From positions 1 through 53,793 of the forward strand of contig NZ_AZWQ01000027.1 in NCBI RefSeq assembly GCF_000514815.1: DNA of 53,793 bases, given 5' to 3'. The DNA comes from Salinispora fenicalii. Lineage in GTDB: Bacteria; Actinomycetota; Actinomycetes; Mycobacteriales; Micromonosporaceae. Below the pieces are notes generated by a model. The model saw only the letters and a list, made by a program, of their open reading frames with translations, had not been told where the DNA came from and searched no databases. Positions 17,217 through 26,416 of the stretch are shown here, in pieces (position 1 is the stretch's first letter; each line of letters opens with the position of its first letter). The position numbers and the translations under genes were made by a program.

Positions 17217-18389
17217 GTGAGTTCCAAGGACTGGATCGAGAAGGACTACTACGCCGCCCTTGGAGTGGGCAAAGCCGCCTCCGCTGAGGAGATCAAGAAG
17301 GCGTACCGGAAGCTGGCGCGCGAGTCGCACCCGGACCGCAATCCTGGCGACGCGTCGGCCGAGGAGCGGTTCAAGGCGGCCTCCGAGGCGTACACGGTGC
17401 TCGGCGACGACGCGAAGCGTCGGGAGTACGACGAGATGCGTTCGTTGTTCGGCTCGGGCGCGTTTCGGCGTAACGCCCGTGGAGCGGGCCAGCCCGGCGG
17501 GGTGCCATTCGATGTTGGCGACCTGTTTGGTGGCGCGGCCGGCAGCGACCGACGGTTCAGTGGGGCAGGGTTTCAGGACCTGTTCGGTTCGATGTTCTCG
17601 GGTGGGGGCGGGGCTGCATCGCGTGGCCCGGCGCGCGGCCGGGACGTGGAGACGGAGGTCGCGCTCGACTTCGACGACGCGATTCGTGGGGTGACCCTGC
17701 CGCTGACGTTGCGGACACCGGGGGTGTGTGACACCTGTCGCGGTGACGGTGCGAAGCCTGGTACGCAGCCGCGTGCCTGTCCGACTTGTCGCGGCGCCGG
17801 CGTGATCACCCGTAATCAGGGTTCGTTCAGCTTCTCTGAGCCCTGTTCGGACTGCCAGGGCGTCGGCACGGTGGTGGACGAGAAGTGCCCGGAGTGCCAA
17901 GGCACCGGCGGCGTCACCAAGAACCGGACGTTGAACGTGCGGTTCCCCGCCGGGGTGGCCGACGGCCAGCGGATCCGGCTGGCCGGGCGGGGTGAGCCCG
18001 GGGCGCGGGGCGGACCCGCCGGTGACCTGTTCATTCAGGTCAAGGTCAGTCCGGATGACCTGTTCGGACGGGCCGGTGAGGACTTGACGCTGTCGGTGCC
18101 GATCACCTTCGCGGAGGCGGTACTCGGCACCGATCTCCGGGTACCCACCTTCGATGGCGCGGTAACTCTCCGGGTGCCTCCGGGCACGCCGAGTGGACGT
18201 GTCCTCCGGGCCCGGGGCAAGGGGGTGGTCCGTACGGATGGACGGGCCGGTGATCTGTTGGTCACCCTTGAGGTGGTGGTGCCAGCGAAGCTGTCGGAGG
18301 AGGCGCGGGCGGCGTTGGAGACGTTCGTTGCCCAGACCCCGCCGGCTGCTCGGGAACATCTCGACGCGCGAGTGCGTCGGGGGAGCTGA
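17217..18389 (+). CDS. dnaJ: Chaperone DnaJ (class I Hsp40)
   Basis: The product is 390 aa. GTG 17217 follows GGAAGGGGGCGG. The J-domain (~10-75) has the essential HPD in SHPDRNPGD. A Gly/Phe-rich linker follows, then four CxxCxGxG zinc-binding repeats (CDTCRGDG, CPTCRGAG, CSDCQGVG, CPECQGTG) and the C-terminal substrate-binding beta domains. It delivers unfolded proteins to DnaK and stimulates its ATPase. Streptomyces and mycobacteria carry this gene in the same dnaK-grpE-dnaJ-hspR order. The upstream hairpin may lower its expression relative to dnaK. Confidence 0.97.
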   Translation: MSSKDWIEKDYYAALGVGKAASAEEIKKAYRKLARESHPDRNPGDASAEERFKAASEAYTVLGDDAKRREYDEMRSLFGSGAFRRNARGAGQPGGVPFDVGDLFGGAAGSDRRFSGAGFQDLFGSMFSGGGGAASRGPARGRDVETEVALDFDDAIRGVTLPLTLRTPGVCDTCRGDGAKPGTQPRACPTCRGAGVITRNQGSFSFSEPCSDCQGVGTVVDEKCPECQGTGGVTKNRTLNVRFPAGVADGQRIRLAGRGEPGARGGPAGDLFIQVKVSPDDLFGRAGEDLTLSVPITFAEAVLGTDLRVPTFDGAVTLRVPPGTPSGRVLRARGKGVVRTDGRAGDLLVTLEVVVPAKLSEEARAALETFVAQTPPAAREHLDARVRRGS

Positions 18390-18432
18390 CCGGGCGGCGG
18401 GCTCGGTGAAGTGCACGCGGAGGTGAGCGGGG

Positions 18433-18873
18433 ATGGCGGACAACTTCGTCGGCGCGGATGACCCTGCCTACGAGGCCAAGGTACTGATGATCTCGGTGGC
18501 TGCCCGGATGGCGGGCATGCACCCACAGACGTTGCGCCAGTACGACCGGCTTGGTCTGGTGCAGCCCGGCCGGGCGGCCGGGGGCGGTCGTCGATACAGC
18601 GTCCGGGATGTGGTGCTGCTCCGCGAGGTGCAGCGGCTCAGCCAGGACGACGGCATCAACCTGGCCGGGGTGAAACGGATCATCGGGTTGGAGCGGCTGC
18701 TGGAGCAGGCGCAGCAGCGGGTGGCCCGGTTAGAGGTGGAGTTGGAGGCCGCGTACCGCCGAATCGCCGAGTTGGAGGCGGTGGCCCGTTTCCCCGGCAG
18801 CGATCTGGTGCCCGCCAGCCGTACCTCCACCGCGTTGGTGGTCTGGCGTCCCCGCCGGAACCCGGAGCGGTGA
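18433..18873 (+). CDS. hspR: Heat-shock repressor HspR (MerR family)
   Basis: The product is 146 aa. ATG 18433 follows GGAGGTGAGCGGGG. The MerR-type winged helix is clear: ISVAARMAGMHPQTLRQYDRLGLVQPGRAAGGGRRYS. A helical segment follows (RDVVLLREVQRLSQDDGINLAGVKRIIGLE), then a coiled-coil dimer helix (LEQAQQRVARLEVELEAAYRRIAELEAV). HspR binds HAIR inverted repeats and represses dnaK and clpB; matching operators lie at 14330 and 21644. As the last gene of the operon it closes a feedback loop, and in Streptomyces DnaK acts as its co-repressor. Confidence 0.97.
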   Translation: MADNFVGADDPAYEAKVLMISVAARMAGMHPQTLRQYDRLGLVQPGRAAGGGRRYSVRDVVLLREVQRLSQDDGINLAGVKRIIGLERLLEQAQQRVARLEVELEAAYRRIAELEAVARFPGSDLVPASRTSTALVVWRPRRNPER

Positions 18874-18976
18874 GCCGCGCCAGATTTGGGGTTCGGCCCC
18901 CGTGGGGTAGCCGGGTCAGCTAATCTCAGGATCAGCTCACAAATCCACACAAATCGGACTTCACTGGTAGGGGATC

Positions 18977-19171
18977 ATGGCGGATTTAGCCAAGAGTCTC
19001 GCCCAGCAGGCGGAGGAGAGCCTCGAGCAGGTGGCCGAGGCGGTCCGAAAGCGGTTCGACGAGCTCACTGAGGGAAGGTTCAGCGACCAGATCAAGGAAG
19101 GACGGTTCGCGGATTCGGGTGACTCCGGCACCGACCAGGAGCACCCTGCGGACCAGCATCAGCGTCGCTGA
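18977..19171 (+). CDS. Small helical hypothetical protein, 64 aa
   Basis: The product is 64 aa; ATG 18977 follows TAGGGG. The first ~35 residues (MADLAKSLAQQAEESLEQVA) would form one amphipathic helix; a short duplicated block follows (EGRFSDQ then EGRFADS), and the tail is polar (DQEHPADQHQRR). No signal peptide or domain is recognised. It has its own ~100-bp upstream region after hspR and a terminator downstream, so it appears to be a separate transcription unit. It vaguely resembles small actinobacterial stress or antitoxin-like proteins; I would not assign it. Confidence 0.65.
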   Translation: MADLAKSLAQQAEESLEQVAEAVRKRFDELTEGRFSDQIKEGRFADSGDSGTDQEHPADQHQRR

Positions 19172-19193
19172 CCGAGCCGGTCGGCCGATGGGC

Positions 19194-19222
19194 GGGCCGG
19201 GATCCACGGGGGGTCCCGGCCC
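19194..19222. terminator. Hairpin between convergent genes
   Basis: GGGCCGGGA (19194-19202) pairs perfectly with TCCCGGCCC (19214-19222), loop 11 nt. It sits between genes ending at 19171 (+) and 19229 (-). Confidence 0.75.
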
Positions 19223-19228
19223 ATCCAG

Positions 19229-19660
19229 TCAGGGGAGGCGGCGGTTCTCCCGGACCAGTCCCCCCTCGCACCAGTCGCGGTAGACGAAAACATCGGGCTG
19301 GGCCAGCAGGGTACGGCTGTTCTGCGCCCACGTCCGCATCAGCTCGTCCCCCTCCCGCTCGGCCCGCTCCACCAGCTTCCAGAAGCGCCGCTTCGGGTGG
19401 GCACGAAACCGCGTTCGGATTCCGTCTGCGGCATAGATGTAGAGGCAGTGCAGCGCGAAGCGGCGGGCCGGACAGGCCGGATCCATCGCCAGGTCGAAGA
19501 GGGTGGCTACCAGCCCGTTGCCGGAGACCAGGAGGTCCCAGTCCTGCGGCATGGAGGCCAGTGGCACCGAGTTGGGGTGGTAGGCCCAGGCTCGTAGCTC
19601 CGCCGGCGACGGGTCAACCGGGTTCGCGAAGCCGTGGAACGTCGGATCCTGCGCGCTCAC
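19229..19660 (-). CDS. Conserved hypothetical protein, 143 aa
   Basis: The product is 143 aa from GTG 19660 (MSAQDPTFHGF). It has a distinct conserved look: AELRAWAYHPNSVPLASMPQ, DWDLLVSGNGL, then a helical region ending KRRFWKLVERAEREGDELM and TWAQNSRTLL. Two or three Cys are present, but there is no metal-binding pattern. It is cytoplasmic, without signal or membrane segments. I recall similar uncharacterised actinobacterial proteins but no function. It stands alone between a terminator and the antiporter's terminator, so it is probably monocistronic. Confidence 0.8.
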   Translation of the reverse strand: MSAQDPTFHGFANPVDPSPAELRAWAYHPNSVPLASMPQDWDLLVSGNGLVATLFDLAMDPACPARRFALHCLYIYAADGIRTRFRAHPKRRFWKLVERAEREGDELMRTWAQNSRTLLAQPDVFVYRDWCEGGLVRENRRLP

Positions 19661-19779
19661 CGGCCAACCCTCCGCTCTCGACCTGGGCGACGGCCCCGCG
19701 TACCCCTCCCGCTGTTGGGCGAAAACGGTAACGTGAGCATGCCGACGGCGGTAGCCCTAGCCGTGGCAGATTCGTTCAC

Positions 19780-19824
19780 CGACGGGCCGGCCGACCCGTC
19801 GGTGGCCTGCGCCGGCAGGCCACC
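19780..19824 (-). terminator. Double hairpin after the antiporter gene
   Basis: CGACGGG (19780-19786) pairs with CCCGTCG (19795-19801). Next to it GGTGGCCTGC (19801-19810) pairs with GCAGGCCACC (19815-19824). The pair lies 13 bp downstream of the antiporter stop codon on the minus strand. Confidence 0.75.
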
Positions 19825-19836
19825 GAGACGGGCGGA

Positions 19837-21042
19837 TCAGTCCCCGACGGGCACCGGCCGGGCCTGCTGCTTCGCGGCACGTTGTCGCAGCCAGCCCTTG
19901 AACCAGTCGAGGTCGGGCACCCGGGCGAGCGTCGGCCCGACAACCACGGTGATCAACACGTACGCCGTGGCGAGCGCGGCCAGTTGTGGATCGACACTTC
20001 CGGCCGCCACCGCCAGCCCGGCGATGACGATGGAGAACTCTCCGCGCGGTACCAGGGTGAGCCCAGTGCGCCAGCGACCGGGCTCGGCGATGCCGGCCCG
20101 TCGGGCGGCGAGGTACCCGGTGAGTGTCTTCGTGCCCATCGTCACCACCGCCAGCGCGAGCGCCGGCAGTAGCACCGGCGGGATGTCGCGCGGGTCGGTG
20201 ACCAGCCCGAAGAAGAGGAAGAACACCGCGGCGAAAAGGTCCCGCAGCGGCGTCAGGAGTTCGGTGGCGTGGTGCGCGACCGGTCCGGAGATCGCGATGC
20301 CGACCAGGAACGCGCCGACCGCGGCCGAGACCTGGAGCTTCGCGGCCACGCCGGCGACCAGCAGAGTCAGGCCGAGCACGCCCAGGAGTAGCGCCTCCGG
20401 ATCACGGGCCGACATGACGTTCGAGATGGTCCGGCCATACCGGATCGCGACCACCAGCACGACCAGCACCGTGGCGACCGCGACGGCGAGCGCGGCGCCG
20501 CCGGCGACCAGCCCGGCCCCCGCCAGGACGGCGGTGAGCAGCGGCAGGTAGAACGCCATCGCCAGGTCTTCGATGACCAGCACCGACAACACCACCGGGG
20601 TCTCCCGGTTGCCGAGCCGGCCCAGATCACTGAGGACCTTCGCGACCACGCCGGAGGACGAGATCCAGGTGATTCCGGCGAGCACGATCGCCGCTACCCA
20701 GTCCCAGCCGAGCAGCAGTGCGAAGGCGGCGCCGGGCAATGCATTGAGCAGCCCGTCGATCAGCCCGGCCGGTGCCGCGGCGCGGAGGTTGCCGACCAGC
20801 TCGCTGGCGGAATACTCCAGGCCGAGCATGACCAGCAGGAGGATTACGCCGATTTCGGCGCCGATCGCGAAGAACTCCTCGCTGGCCTTGAATCCGAAGA
20901 CTCCGCCGTGTCCGAAGAGGAGCCCAGCGAGCAGGTAGAGGGGGATAGGGGAGAGCCCGATCCGTCGGCTGAGCCGGCCGAGTAGTCCGAGCAGGAATAG
21001 CAGCGCACCGACTTCGATGAGCAGTGTGGTGGTGTCGTGCAT
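19837..21042 (-). CDS. CPA2-family K+(Na+)/H+ antiporter (KhtU/KefB-like)
   Basis: The product is 401 aa, ~12 membrane helices and no cytosolic TrkA-N domain. It starts MHDTTTLLIEVGALLFLLGLLG. Family markers are GLSPIPLYLLAGLLFG, LGLEYSASEL, and the ion-binding region SVLVIEDLAMAFYLP with the conserved Asp in VIED. The absence of a fused regulatory domain is explained by the adjacent TrkA-C gene 5 bp upstream, an arrangement like Bacillus KhtT-KhtU. The pair would export K+ in exchange for H+, possibly in response to alkaline pH or c-di-AMP; the ligand here is not known. Confidence 0.92.
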   Translation of the reverse strand: MHDTTTLLIEVGALLFLLGLLGRLSRRIGLSPIPLYLLAGLLFGHGGVFGFKASEEFFAIGAEIGVILLLVMLGLEYSASELVGNLRAAAPAGLIDGLLNALPGAAFALLLGWDWVAAIVLAGITWISSSGVVAKVLSDLGRLGNRETPVVLSVLVIEDLAMAFYLPLLTAVLAGAGLVAGGAALAVAVATVLVVLVVAIRYGRTISNVMSARDPEALLLGVLGLTLLVAGVAAKLQVSAAVGAFLVGIAISGPVAHHATELLTPLRDLFAAVFFLFFGLVTDPRDIPPVLLPALALAVVTMGTKTLTGYLAARRAGIAEPGRWRTGLTLVPRGEFSIVIAGLAVAAGSVDPQLAALATAYVLITVVVGPTLARVPDLDWFKGWLRQRAAKQQARPVPVGD

Positions 21043-21047
21043 CCGCC

Positions 21048-21548
21048 TCAGCCGTCCGGATCGCCGTCGGCGAGGATGGCGGTTACCCCGTCGAGACCCT
21101 GTCGAGTCCCAACCACGACTACGACGTCACCGGCCGCGAAGCGGAATGAGGGTTCTGGGGAGACGATCACCTCGCCATGGCGGAGCACCGCCACAATCGA
21201 GGCACCGGTGCGGGTACGCGCCTTCGTGTCGCCGAGCTTGCGGCCCACGTACGACGAGGCCGCGGGGATGGCGACCTGCTCGGTCAGCAGCCCAGCGGCC
21301 TGCTCCCGCAGCCCGGAGAGCTGGCCGAGCAGCAGCGACGCACCGAGGATGTCGGCGAGTGCCTCGGCTTCGTCGTCGGTCAGCGGAATGTCGGCCTGAC
21401 AGGCGTCGGGATCATCCGGGTCGTAGAGAACGAGGTCTCGCCGGCCATTGCGGTGGGAAACCACCCCGAGTCGCCGTCCGGACTCCGTCATCAGATCGTG
21501 GCGGACACCGATCCCCGGAAGGGCAGTCTGTTCGACACGTACTCGCAC
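21048..21548 (-). CDS. TrkA-C (RCK_C) regulatory subunit of the antiporter (KhtT-like)
   Basis: The product is 166 aa. The N-terminal ~70 residues match the KhtT-type domain (VEQTALPGIGVRHDL, RRDLVLYDPDDPDAC). Residues ~85-160 form an RCK_C domain: LGDTKARTRTGASIVAVLRHGEVIVSPEPSFRFAAGDVVVVVG. RCK_C domains bind small ligands such as c-di-AMP or nucleotides and gate a partner transporter. The gene lies 5 bp before the antiporter and is certainly co-expressed with it. It diverges from clpB; the shared 167-bp region carries the HAIR operator, so heat-shock control of both is possible. Confidence 0.92.
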   Translation of the reverse strand: MRVRVEQTALPGIGVRHDLMTESGRRLGVVSHRNGRRDLVLYDPDDPDACQADIPLTDDEAEALADILGASLLLGQLSGLREQAAGLLTEQVAIPAASSYVGRKLGDTKARTRTGASIVAVLRHGEVIVSPEPSFRFAAGDVVVVVGTRQGLDGVTAILADGDPDG

Positions 21549-21643
21549 GTGACTAAGGCTACCGCGCGCGTCGGGTCGAGATGATCGAGCGGGATGCGGG
21601 TCAGTGTCAGCGGGATACCCGAACGGGTGACTTACTTCACACA

Positions 21644-21676
21644 GCCAAAGTTGAGCGGAATGGGCTCAACTTTGGC
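21644..21676 (+). promoter_or_regulatory. HAIR operator of clpB
   Basis: GCCAAAGTTGAGC (21644-21656) and GCTCAACTTTGGC (21664-21676) are perfect 13-bp arms around a 7-bp spacer. The core TTGAGC-N7-GCTCAA matches the HspR consensus, and the spacing equals that of the dnaK operator. It lies 40 bp before the clpB start. Confidence 0.9.
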
Positions 21677-21715
21677 AGTGTCCGTACTAGTGGACACGCC
21701 GACCCGGGGGAGCCC

Positions 21716-24307
21716 ATGAACACCGAACGTCTCACCACGAAGAGTCGCGAGACCATCGCCGGCGCCGTCGCCCTCGCCGGTCAGCGCGGGCACGCCACTG
21801 TGGAGCCCTGGCACCTGCTGCTGTCCCTGCTGGACACCGCGGGATCAACCGCGGCCGGCCTGCTGCGCGCCACCGGAGCCGACCCCGATGACCTGCGCCG
21901 CTCCGCCGAACGCGCGGTAGCTGCGCTACCCGTCGCGCGCGGGTCCAGCGTCGCCGAGCCAACCCTGGCCCGAGAGTTCGTCAATGCCATCGGCGCCGCC
22001 GAACAGATCGCCCGTCCGCTCGGTGACGAGTACACCTCGACCGAGCACCTGCTCGCCGGCCTGGCCCAGGTGGGCGGTGCGGTGTCGGCGGCGCTCCGGA
22101 CCGCCGGGGTCACCGAGGAGGCCCTGGTGGCCTCGTTCCCGGCCGTGCGGGGCGGGGACCGCCGAGTCACCAGCGCCGACCCGGAGCAGACCTACCAGGC
22201 CCTCGCGAAGTACGGCGTTGACCTGACCGCCAGCGCGCGGGACGGCCGAATCGACCCGGTGATCGGCCGGGACACCGAGATTCGTCGGGTGATCCAGGTG
22301 CTGTCTCGGCGGACCAAGAACAACCCGGTCCTGATCGGTGAGCCGGGCGTCGGCAAGACCGCGATCGTCGAGGGTCTGGCCCAACGGGTCGTCGCCGGCG
22401 ACGTCCCCGAGTCGCTACGGGACAAGAAGCTGGTCTCCCTGGACCTCGGCGCGATGGTGGCTGGCGCGTCGTACCGGGGTCAGTTCGAGGAACGGCTGAA
22501 GTCCGTCCTCGAGGAGATCAAGAATTCGGATGGCCAGGTCATCACCTTCCTGGATGAACTGCACACCGTCGTCGGCGCGGGCAAGGGTGAGGGCTCGATG
22601 GATGCCGGCAACATGCTCAAGCCCATGCTGGCCCGGGGTGAGCTGCGGATGGTCGGCGCGACCACCCTGGATGAATACCGCGAGCACATCGAGTCGGACC
22701 CGGCTCTGGAACGCCGCTTCCAGCCGGTAATGGTCGGCGAGCCGACCATTACCGACACCGTCGGCATCCTGAGGGGCCTCAAGGAGCGGTACGAGGTGCA
22801 CCACGGGGTGCGGATCACCGACGGTGCGCTGGTCGCCGCCGTCACCCTGTCTGACCGCTACATCACCGACCGGTTCCTGCCCGACAAGGCCATCGACCTG
22901 GTTGACGAGTCCGCGTCCCGACTCCGGATGGAGATCGATTCACGGCCGGTCGAGGTGGACGAGATCGAGCGGGCGGTGCGCCGGCTCGAAATCGAGGAGA
23001 TGGCGCTGGCGAAGGAGGCGGACCCCGCCTCCGTCGAGCGGCTGGAGCGGCTGCGCAAGGAACTAGCCGACAAACGGGAGCAACTCACCGCCCTCTCCGC
23101 GCGCTGGCAGACCGAGAAGCAGCACATCACCCGCCTCTCGACGGCCAAAGAGGACCTGGAGCGGCTCAGCGGGGAGGCCGAGCGGGCCGAGCGCGACGGC
23201 GAGCTGGAGCGCGCCGCCGAGCTGCGGTACGGGCGGATCCCGGCGCTCAAGGCCGACCTGGCCCAGGCGGCGGAGGAGTTGGCTCGGCTCCAGGCCGACG
23301 GCGCGATGCTCAAGGAGGAGGTTGGCGCGGACGACATCGCCGCCGTGGTCGCCTCCTGGACCGGCATCCCCGCCGGCCGGCTGCTAGAGGGTGAGACGGC
23401 GAAGCTGCTGCGGATGGAGGAGTCGCTGGGCGAGCAGGTGGTCGGCCAGGACCGTGCGGTGGGCGCCGTCGCCGACGCGGTCCGGCGGGCCCGCGCCGGC
23501 ATCGCCGATCCGGACCGCCCGACCGGCAGCTTCCTCTTCCTCGGCCCGACCGGGGTCGGCAAGACCGAGTTGGCCAAGGCGCTCGCGGGGTTCCTCTTCG
23601 ATGATGAGCGGGCGATGGTCCGAATCGACATGAGCGAGTACGGCGAGAAGCACTCCGTCGCCCGCCTCGTCGGTGCCCCACCCGGCTACGTCGGGTACGA
23701 GGAGGGCGGTCAGCTCACCGAGGCGGTACGTCGTCGGCCGTACTCGGTGATCCTCCTCGACGAGGTGGAGAAGGCCCACCCGGACGTCTTCGATCTCCTC
23801 CTCCAGGTGCTCGACGACGGCCGGCTCACCGATGGCCAGGGCCGGACGGTGGACTTCCGCAACGCCATCCTGATCCTCACCTCCAACCTCGGCTCGTCGG
23901 TGGTGGGTGACCTCACCGTGCCGGAGGAGCAGCGCCGCGAGGGCGTCCTGGCGGTGGTCCGGTCGCACTTCAAGCCGGAGTTCCTCAACCGCCTCGACGA
24001 CACCGTGGTCTTCGCCGCCCTCCACGGCGAACAGCTGCGGGCTATCGTGGACATTCAGCTGGACCGGATGCGCCGCCGGCTCGCCGACCGCCGGCTGGGC
24101 CTGGAGATCACCGAGCCGGCTCGGGGGTGGCTCGCCGAGCACGGCTACGACCCGGTCTACGGTGCCCGCCCGCTGCGTCGCCTGGTGCAGACCGCCATCG
24201 GGGACCAGTTGGCGAAGGCTCTGCTGGCCGGTCAAATCCGCGACGGTGACACTGTTCGGGTGGGCCTGACGGACGGCAAGGACGCCCTCACCGTGACTGC
24301 CGCCTAG
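21716..24307 (+). CDS. clpB: ATP-dependent chaperone ClpB
   Basis: The product is 863 aa from ATG 21716 ([18 protein letters not shown]); in-frame codons further upstream cross the HAIR operator. Two ClpN repeats lie at ~1-145. NBD1 has Walker A GEPGVGKT and Walker [16 protein letters not shown]. The coiled-coil M-domain (~400-540) distinguishes ClpB from ClpA/C. NBD2 has Walker A GPTGVGKT, Walker [16 protein letters not shown] and a sensor-2 GARPLRR. It forms hexamers that pull proteins from aggregates with DnaK. HspR control through the upstream HAIR is expected. Confidence 0.98.
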   Translation: MNTERLTTKSRETIAGAVALAGQRGHATVEPWHLLLSLLDTAGSTAAGLLRATGADPDDLRRSAERAVAALPVARGSSVAEPTLAREFVNAIGAAEQIARPLGDEYTSTEHLLAGLAQVGGAVSAALRTAGVTEEALVASFPAVRGGDRRVTSADPEQTYQALAKYGVDLTASARDGRIDPVIGRDTEIRRVIQVLSRRTKNNPVLIGEPGVGKTAIVEGLAQRVVAGDVPESLRDKKLVSLDLGAMVAGASYRGQFEERLKSVLEEIKNSDGQVITFLDELHTVVGAGKGEGSMDAGNMLKPMLARGELRMVGATTLDEYREHIESDPALERRFQPVMVGEPTITDTVGILRGLKERYEVHHGVRITDGALVAAVTLSDRYITDRFLPDKAIDLVDESASRLRMEIDSRPVEVDEIERAVRRLEIEEMALAKEADPASVERLERLRKELADKREQLTALSARWQTEKQHITRLSTAKEDLERLSGEAERAERDGELERAAELRYGRIPALKADLAQAAEELARLQADGAMLKEEVGADDIAAVVASWTGIPAGRLLEGETAKLLRMEESLGEQVVGQDRAVGAVADAVRRARAGIADPDRPTGSFLFLGPTGVGKTELAKALAGFLFDDERAMVRIDMSEYGEKHSVARLVGAPPGYVGYEEGGQLTEAVRRRPYSVILLDEVEKAHPDVFDLLLQVLDDGRLTDGQGRTVDFRNAILILTSNLGSSVVGDLTVPEEQRREGVLAVVRSHFKPEFLNRLDDTVVFAALHGEQLRAIVDIQLDRMRRRLADRRLGLEITEPARGWLAEHGYDPVYGARPLRRLVQTAIGDQLAKALLAGQIRDGDTVRVGLTDGKDALTVTAA

Positions 24308-24309
24308 AC

Positions 24310-24328
24310 CCCCTTCTGCACCAAGGGG
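24310..24328 (+). terminator. Weak hairpin after clpB
   Basis: CCCCTT (24310-24315) and AAGGGG (24323-24328) form a 6-bp stem with a 7-nt loop, immediately after the clpB stop codon. Confidence 0.5.
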
Positions 24329-24401
24329 CGGCTGCTTGCCAGCGCCCCGAGGTGCACCGGGTTGTTATCGTCTCCGGTCGACATACCTGGGGAGGTGGCC
24401 G

Positions 24402-25028
24402 GTGGACGGGTCGGTGGCGTATCTGCTGGCGACGATGGGCTGCCTGGTGGTGGCAGCCGGGGTGGCGGTCGCCGCATGGGTGCAGCGCCGGACCAGCGGC
24501 CGTCCACTCGGTGCGCCGGTCGCCGAAGATCCGCTGCACGATCGCGACGTGGATGCCCTTCGGGGCGACCCGCGGCGGCTCAAGCCCGGGGATCTCGTCG
24601 AGTTCTCCGGCGGCATCACGTACGTGGTTCGTGGATCCGTCCGCCTGGTGGAAGGCGCGTGGAGCTGGACGGAACACCTGCTCGACGACGCGGATGGCAC
24701 CCGGCGCTGGCTCTCCGTTGCGGAGGATCCAGAGCTGGAACTGGTGCTCTGGGCGGCTGAACCCGGCACGACGATCACTCCTGGGGCGCCGACCATCGAC
24801 TTCGCCGGCCGCCGCTACCGCTGGAGCGAGTCCGGCCAGGCCCGCTACACCGCGGTCGGCGCCACCACGCTCGACCCGAGTGGCACTCTGCGCTACCACG
24901 ACTACCAGGCATCCGGTGGAGCGCGGCTGTCGTTCGAGGCGTACGGCGAGGCGGGCTGGGAGGTGGCCCGGGGCGAGCAGCTACACCGCTCCGAGGTGAT
25001 GATCTATCCGCGGGGCGAGGTGGCCTGA
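24402..25028 (+). CDS. DUF4178-domain protein
   Basis: The product is 208 aa from GTG 24402, preceded by GGGGAGG. One N-terminal membrane helix (YLLATMGCLVVAAGVAVAAWV) is followed by a cytoplasmic DUF4178 domain: LKPGDLVEFSGGITYVVRGSVRLVEG, WSWTEHLLDD, RWLSVAEDPELELVLW, and WEVARGEQ near the end. DUF4178 proteins often lie near DUF350 and aminopropyltransferase genes. They look like small beta-rich binding modules of unknown ligand. It begins a tightly packed operon of six genes. Confidence 0.85.
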   Translation: MDGSVAYLLATMGCLVVAAGVAVAAWVQRRTSGRPLGAPVAEDPLHDRDVDALRGDPRRLKPGDLVEFSGGITYVVRGSVRLVEGAWSWTEHLLDDADGTRRWLSVAEDPELELVLWAAEPGTTITPGAPTIDFAGRRYRWSESGQARYTAVGATTLDPSGTLRYHDYQASGGARLSFEAYGEAGWEVARGEQLHRSEVMIYPRGEVA

Positions 25029-25535
25029 GTGCTCGTCACCCTGGTCGCTCCCTATGTTGACACCTGCGCCGCCGATCTCAGCCTGACGCTCGGCGGTGCC
25101 CTGCGCCCCGCCCTGCACGTGCTTCAGGTCGACCTGCCTGGCGCGGTCCAGGTGCGGCTACGCCTGCTCGGCGCCTCGCATCAGGTGGTGCTGCGTGCCC
25201 CCGGTGCCACGCTGACCGAGACCGTGGCGTGCCTGCCCGGTCACCGCCCCGACCTGCCCGATCGGGTCCACGACGAGTCCACCGGCTACCGGTTCACCGC
25301 CACCGTGCTGCGTACCGGCGACGAGGGCCTGCGGGAACGGGTGGCGGCGCTGCGCGCCGACCTGGCCGACGACCCGTACGCCCTGGTCGGGGTCTTCCCC
25401 GGTGACGCCGACGCGGTGACCGCGTTGGCGGTACGTCCGGACCTATCGGGCGGCGCCCTCGGTTGGCGCACCTGGCACGCGTACCCGCAGACCAGGGAGC
25501 TGGTCCTGACTGAGACGGTGGTGACTCCGCAGTGA
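25029..25535 (+). CDS. DUF2617 family protein
   Basis: The product is 168 aa. GTG 25029 directly follows the DUF4178 stop. It begins MLVTLVAPYVDTCAADLSL and contains TETVACLPG, RVHDESTGYRFTATV and the conserved C-terminal block GWRTWHAYPQTRELVLTETV, which defines the DUF2617 actinobacterial family. It has no signal or membrane helix, so is likely cytoplasmic. The family has no assigned activity. Its place between the DUF4178 and DUF4247 genes, with an overlap at the 3' end, suggests it acts in the same process. Confidence 0.88.
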   Translation: MLVTLVAPYVDTCAADLSLTLGGALRPALHVLQVDLPGAVQVRLRLLGASHQVVLRAPGATLTETVACLPGHRPDLPDRVHDESTGYRFTATVLRTGDEGLRERVAALRADLADDPYALVGVFPGDADAVTALAVRPDLSGGALGWRTWHAYPQTRELVLTETVVTPQ

Positions 25536-25957
25536 CGTATCGGCGCTGGTTTGTGGTGGGGGTGGCGTTCGCTCTCCTCGGCGCGTTGGTCGTGGCCGTC
25601 GCCATCAGCTACGGCAGCTTCTCCCCGCGCGGCTTCGTCGAGGATCACTACCAGCGGGCCGCCGCGCACGACCTCGGCCGCGAGGCATTGGCCTACAGCT
25701 CGACGAAACAACCGAGCCAGGTGGCCCAGGAGCTCACCGACGCCTGGCAGCCGGCGGACCAATACATCGACAGCACCGGCGTCTACCTGCGTTACGACGA
25801 TGACTCGGTGGTGATCCGGCCGGTCGCCGCTGGCTCACTGATCCTCCTGGAACGGCTTACCACCGCGTACCCGCGCTACTACTCCCAGGTCGGTAGTCAC
25901 TGGGGCTGGGGTCGGGGCAACACCGTCCGGGGTGGTGGCCCGGGCACTGGCAAGTAG
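25532..25957 (+). CDS. DUF4247 family membrane-anchored protein
   Basis: The product is 141 aa. GTG 25532 overlaps the DUF2617 stop (GTGA). A single N-terminal helix (FVVGVAFALLGALVVAVAIS) is followed by an outside domain with FVEDHYQRAAAHDLGREALAYSS and YLRYDDDSVVIRP, typical of DUF4247. The C-terminus is Gly-rich (GWGRGNTVRGGGPGTGK). DUF4247 proteins are predicted extracytoplasmic and uncharacterised. Here it is one of four consecutive membrane-linked genes. Confidence 0.85.
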   Translation: MTYRRWFVVGVAFALLGALVVAVAISYGSFSPRGFVEDHYQRAAAHDLGREALAYSSTKQPSQVAQELTDAWQPADQYIDSTGVYLRYDDDSVVIRPVAAGSLILLERLTTAYPRYYSQVGSHWGWGRGNTVRGGGPGTGK

Positions 25958-25993
25958 GACCTTCGCCGACCGAACGAACTCTGGAGCACCCCT

Positions 25994-26416
25994 GTGCAGA
26001 CCCTCGTCACCGACTTGCTGCTCACCCTCGCCTACGGAGTAGTCGGGATCGCTCTGATGGGCGTCGGCTACGGCCTGGTTGACCTGGCCACCCCGGGCCG
26101 GCTCAATCAGCTGATCTGGAATGAACGCAACCGCAACGCCGCGCTCCTGCTCGCCTCGAATCTGCTCGGCGTCGGCATCATCGTGGTTGCCGCGATCGCC
26201 GCCAGCGAGGACGACTTCGTCGTCGGCTTGGTCGGGGCGGCGTCCTACGGGCTCCTGGGCCTGGTCATCATGGCAGCCGCGTTCCTGTTGCTGGATCTCG
26301 CTACCCCCGGGCGGCTGGGCGAGATCCTCGTCGACCCGGAACCGCACCCCGCGGTCTGGGTCACCGTCGCCATCCACCTCGCTGCCGGCGCGATCATCGC
26401 CGCCGCGATCAGCTGA
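25994..26416 (+). CDS. DUF350 (YjfL-type) membrane protein
   Basis: The product is 140 aa from GTG 25994. It has four hydrophobic helices and an internal duplication: the sequence LVDLATPGRLNQLI after helix 1 recurs as LLDLATPGRLGEIL after helix 3. This duplicated pattern is characteristic of DUF350/YjfL proteins. Members often neighbour aminopropyltransferase, PspA-like or ATP-grasp genes. They may form channels or scaffolds in the membrane; the function is unproven. The gap to the gene before is 36 bp; to the next gene there is a 1-bp overlap. Confidence 0.9.
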   Translation: MQTLVTDLLLTLAYGVVGIALMGVGYGLVDLATPGRLNQLIWNERNRNAALLLASNLLGVGIIVVAAIAASEDDFVVGLVGAASYGLLGLVIMAAAFLLLDLATPGRLGEILVDPEPHPAVWVTVAIHLAAGAIIAAAIS

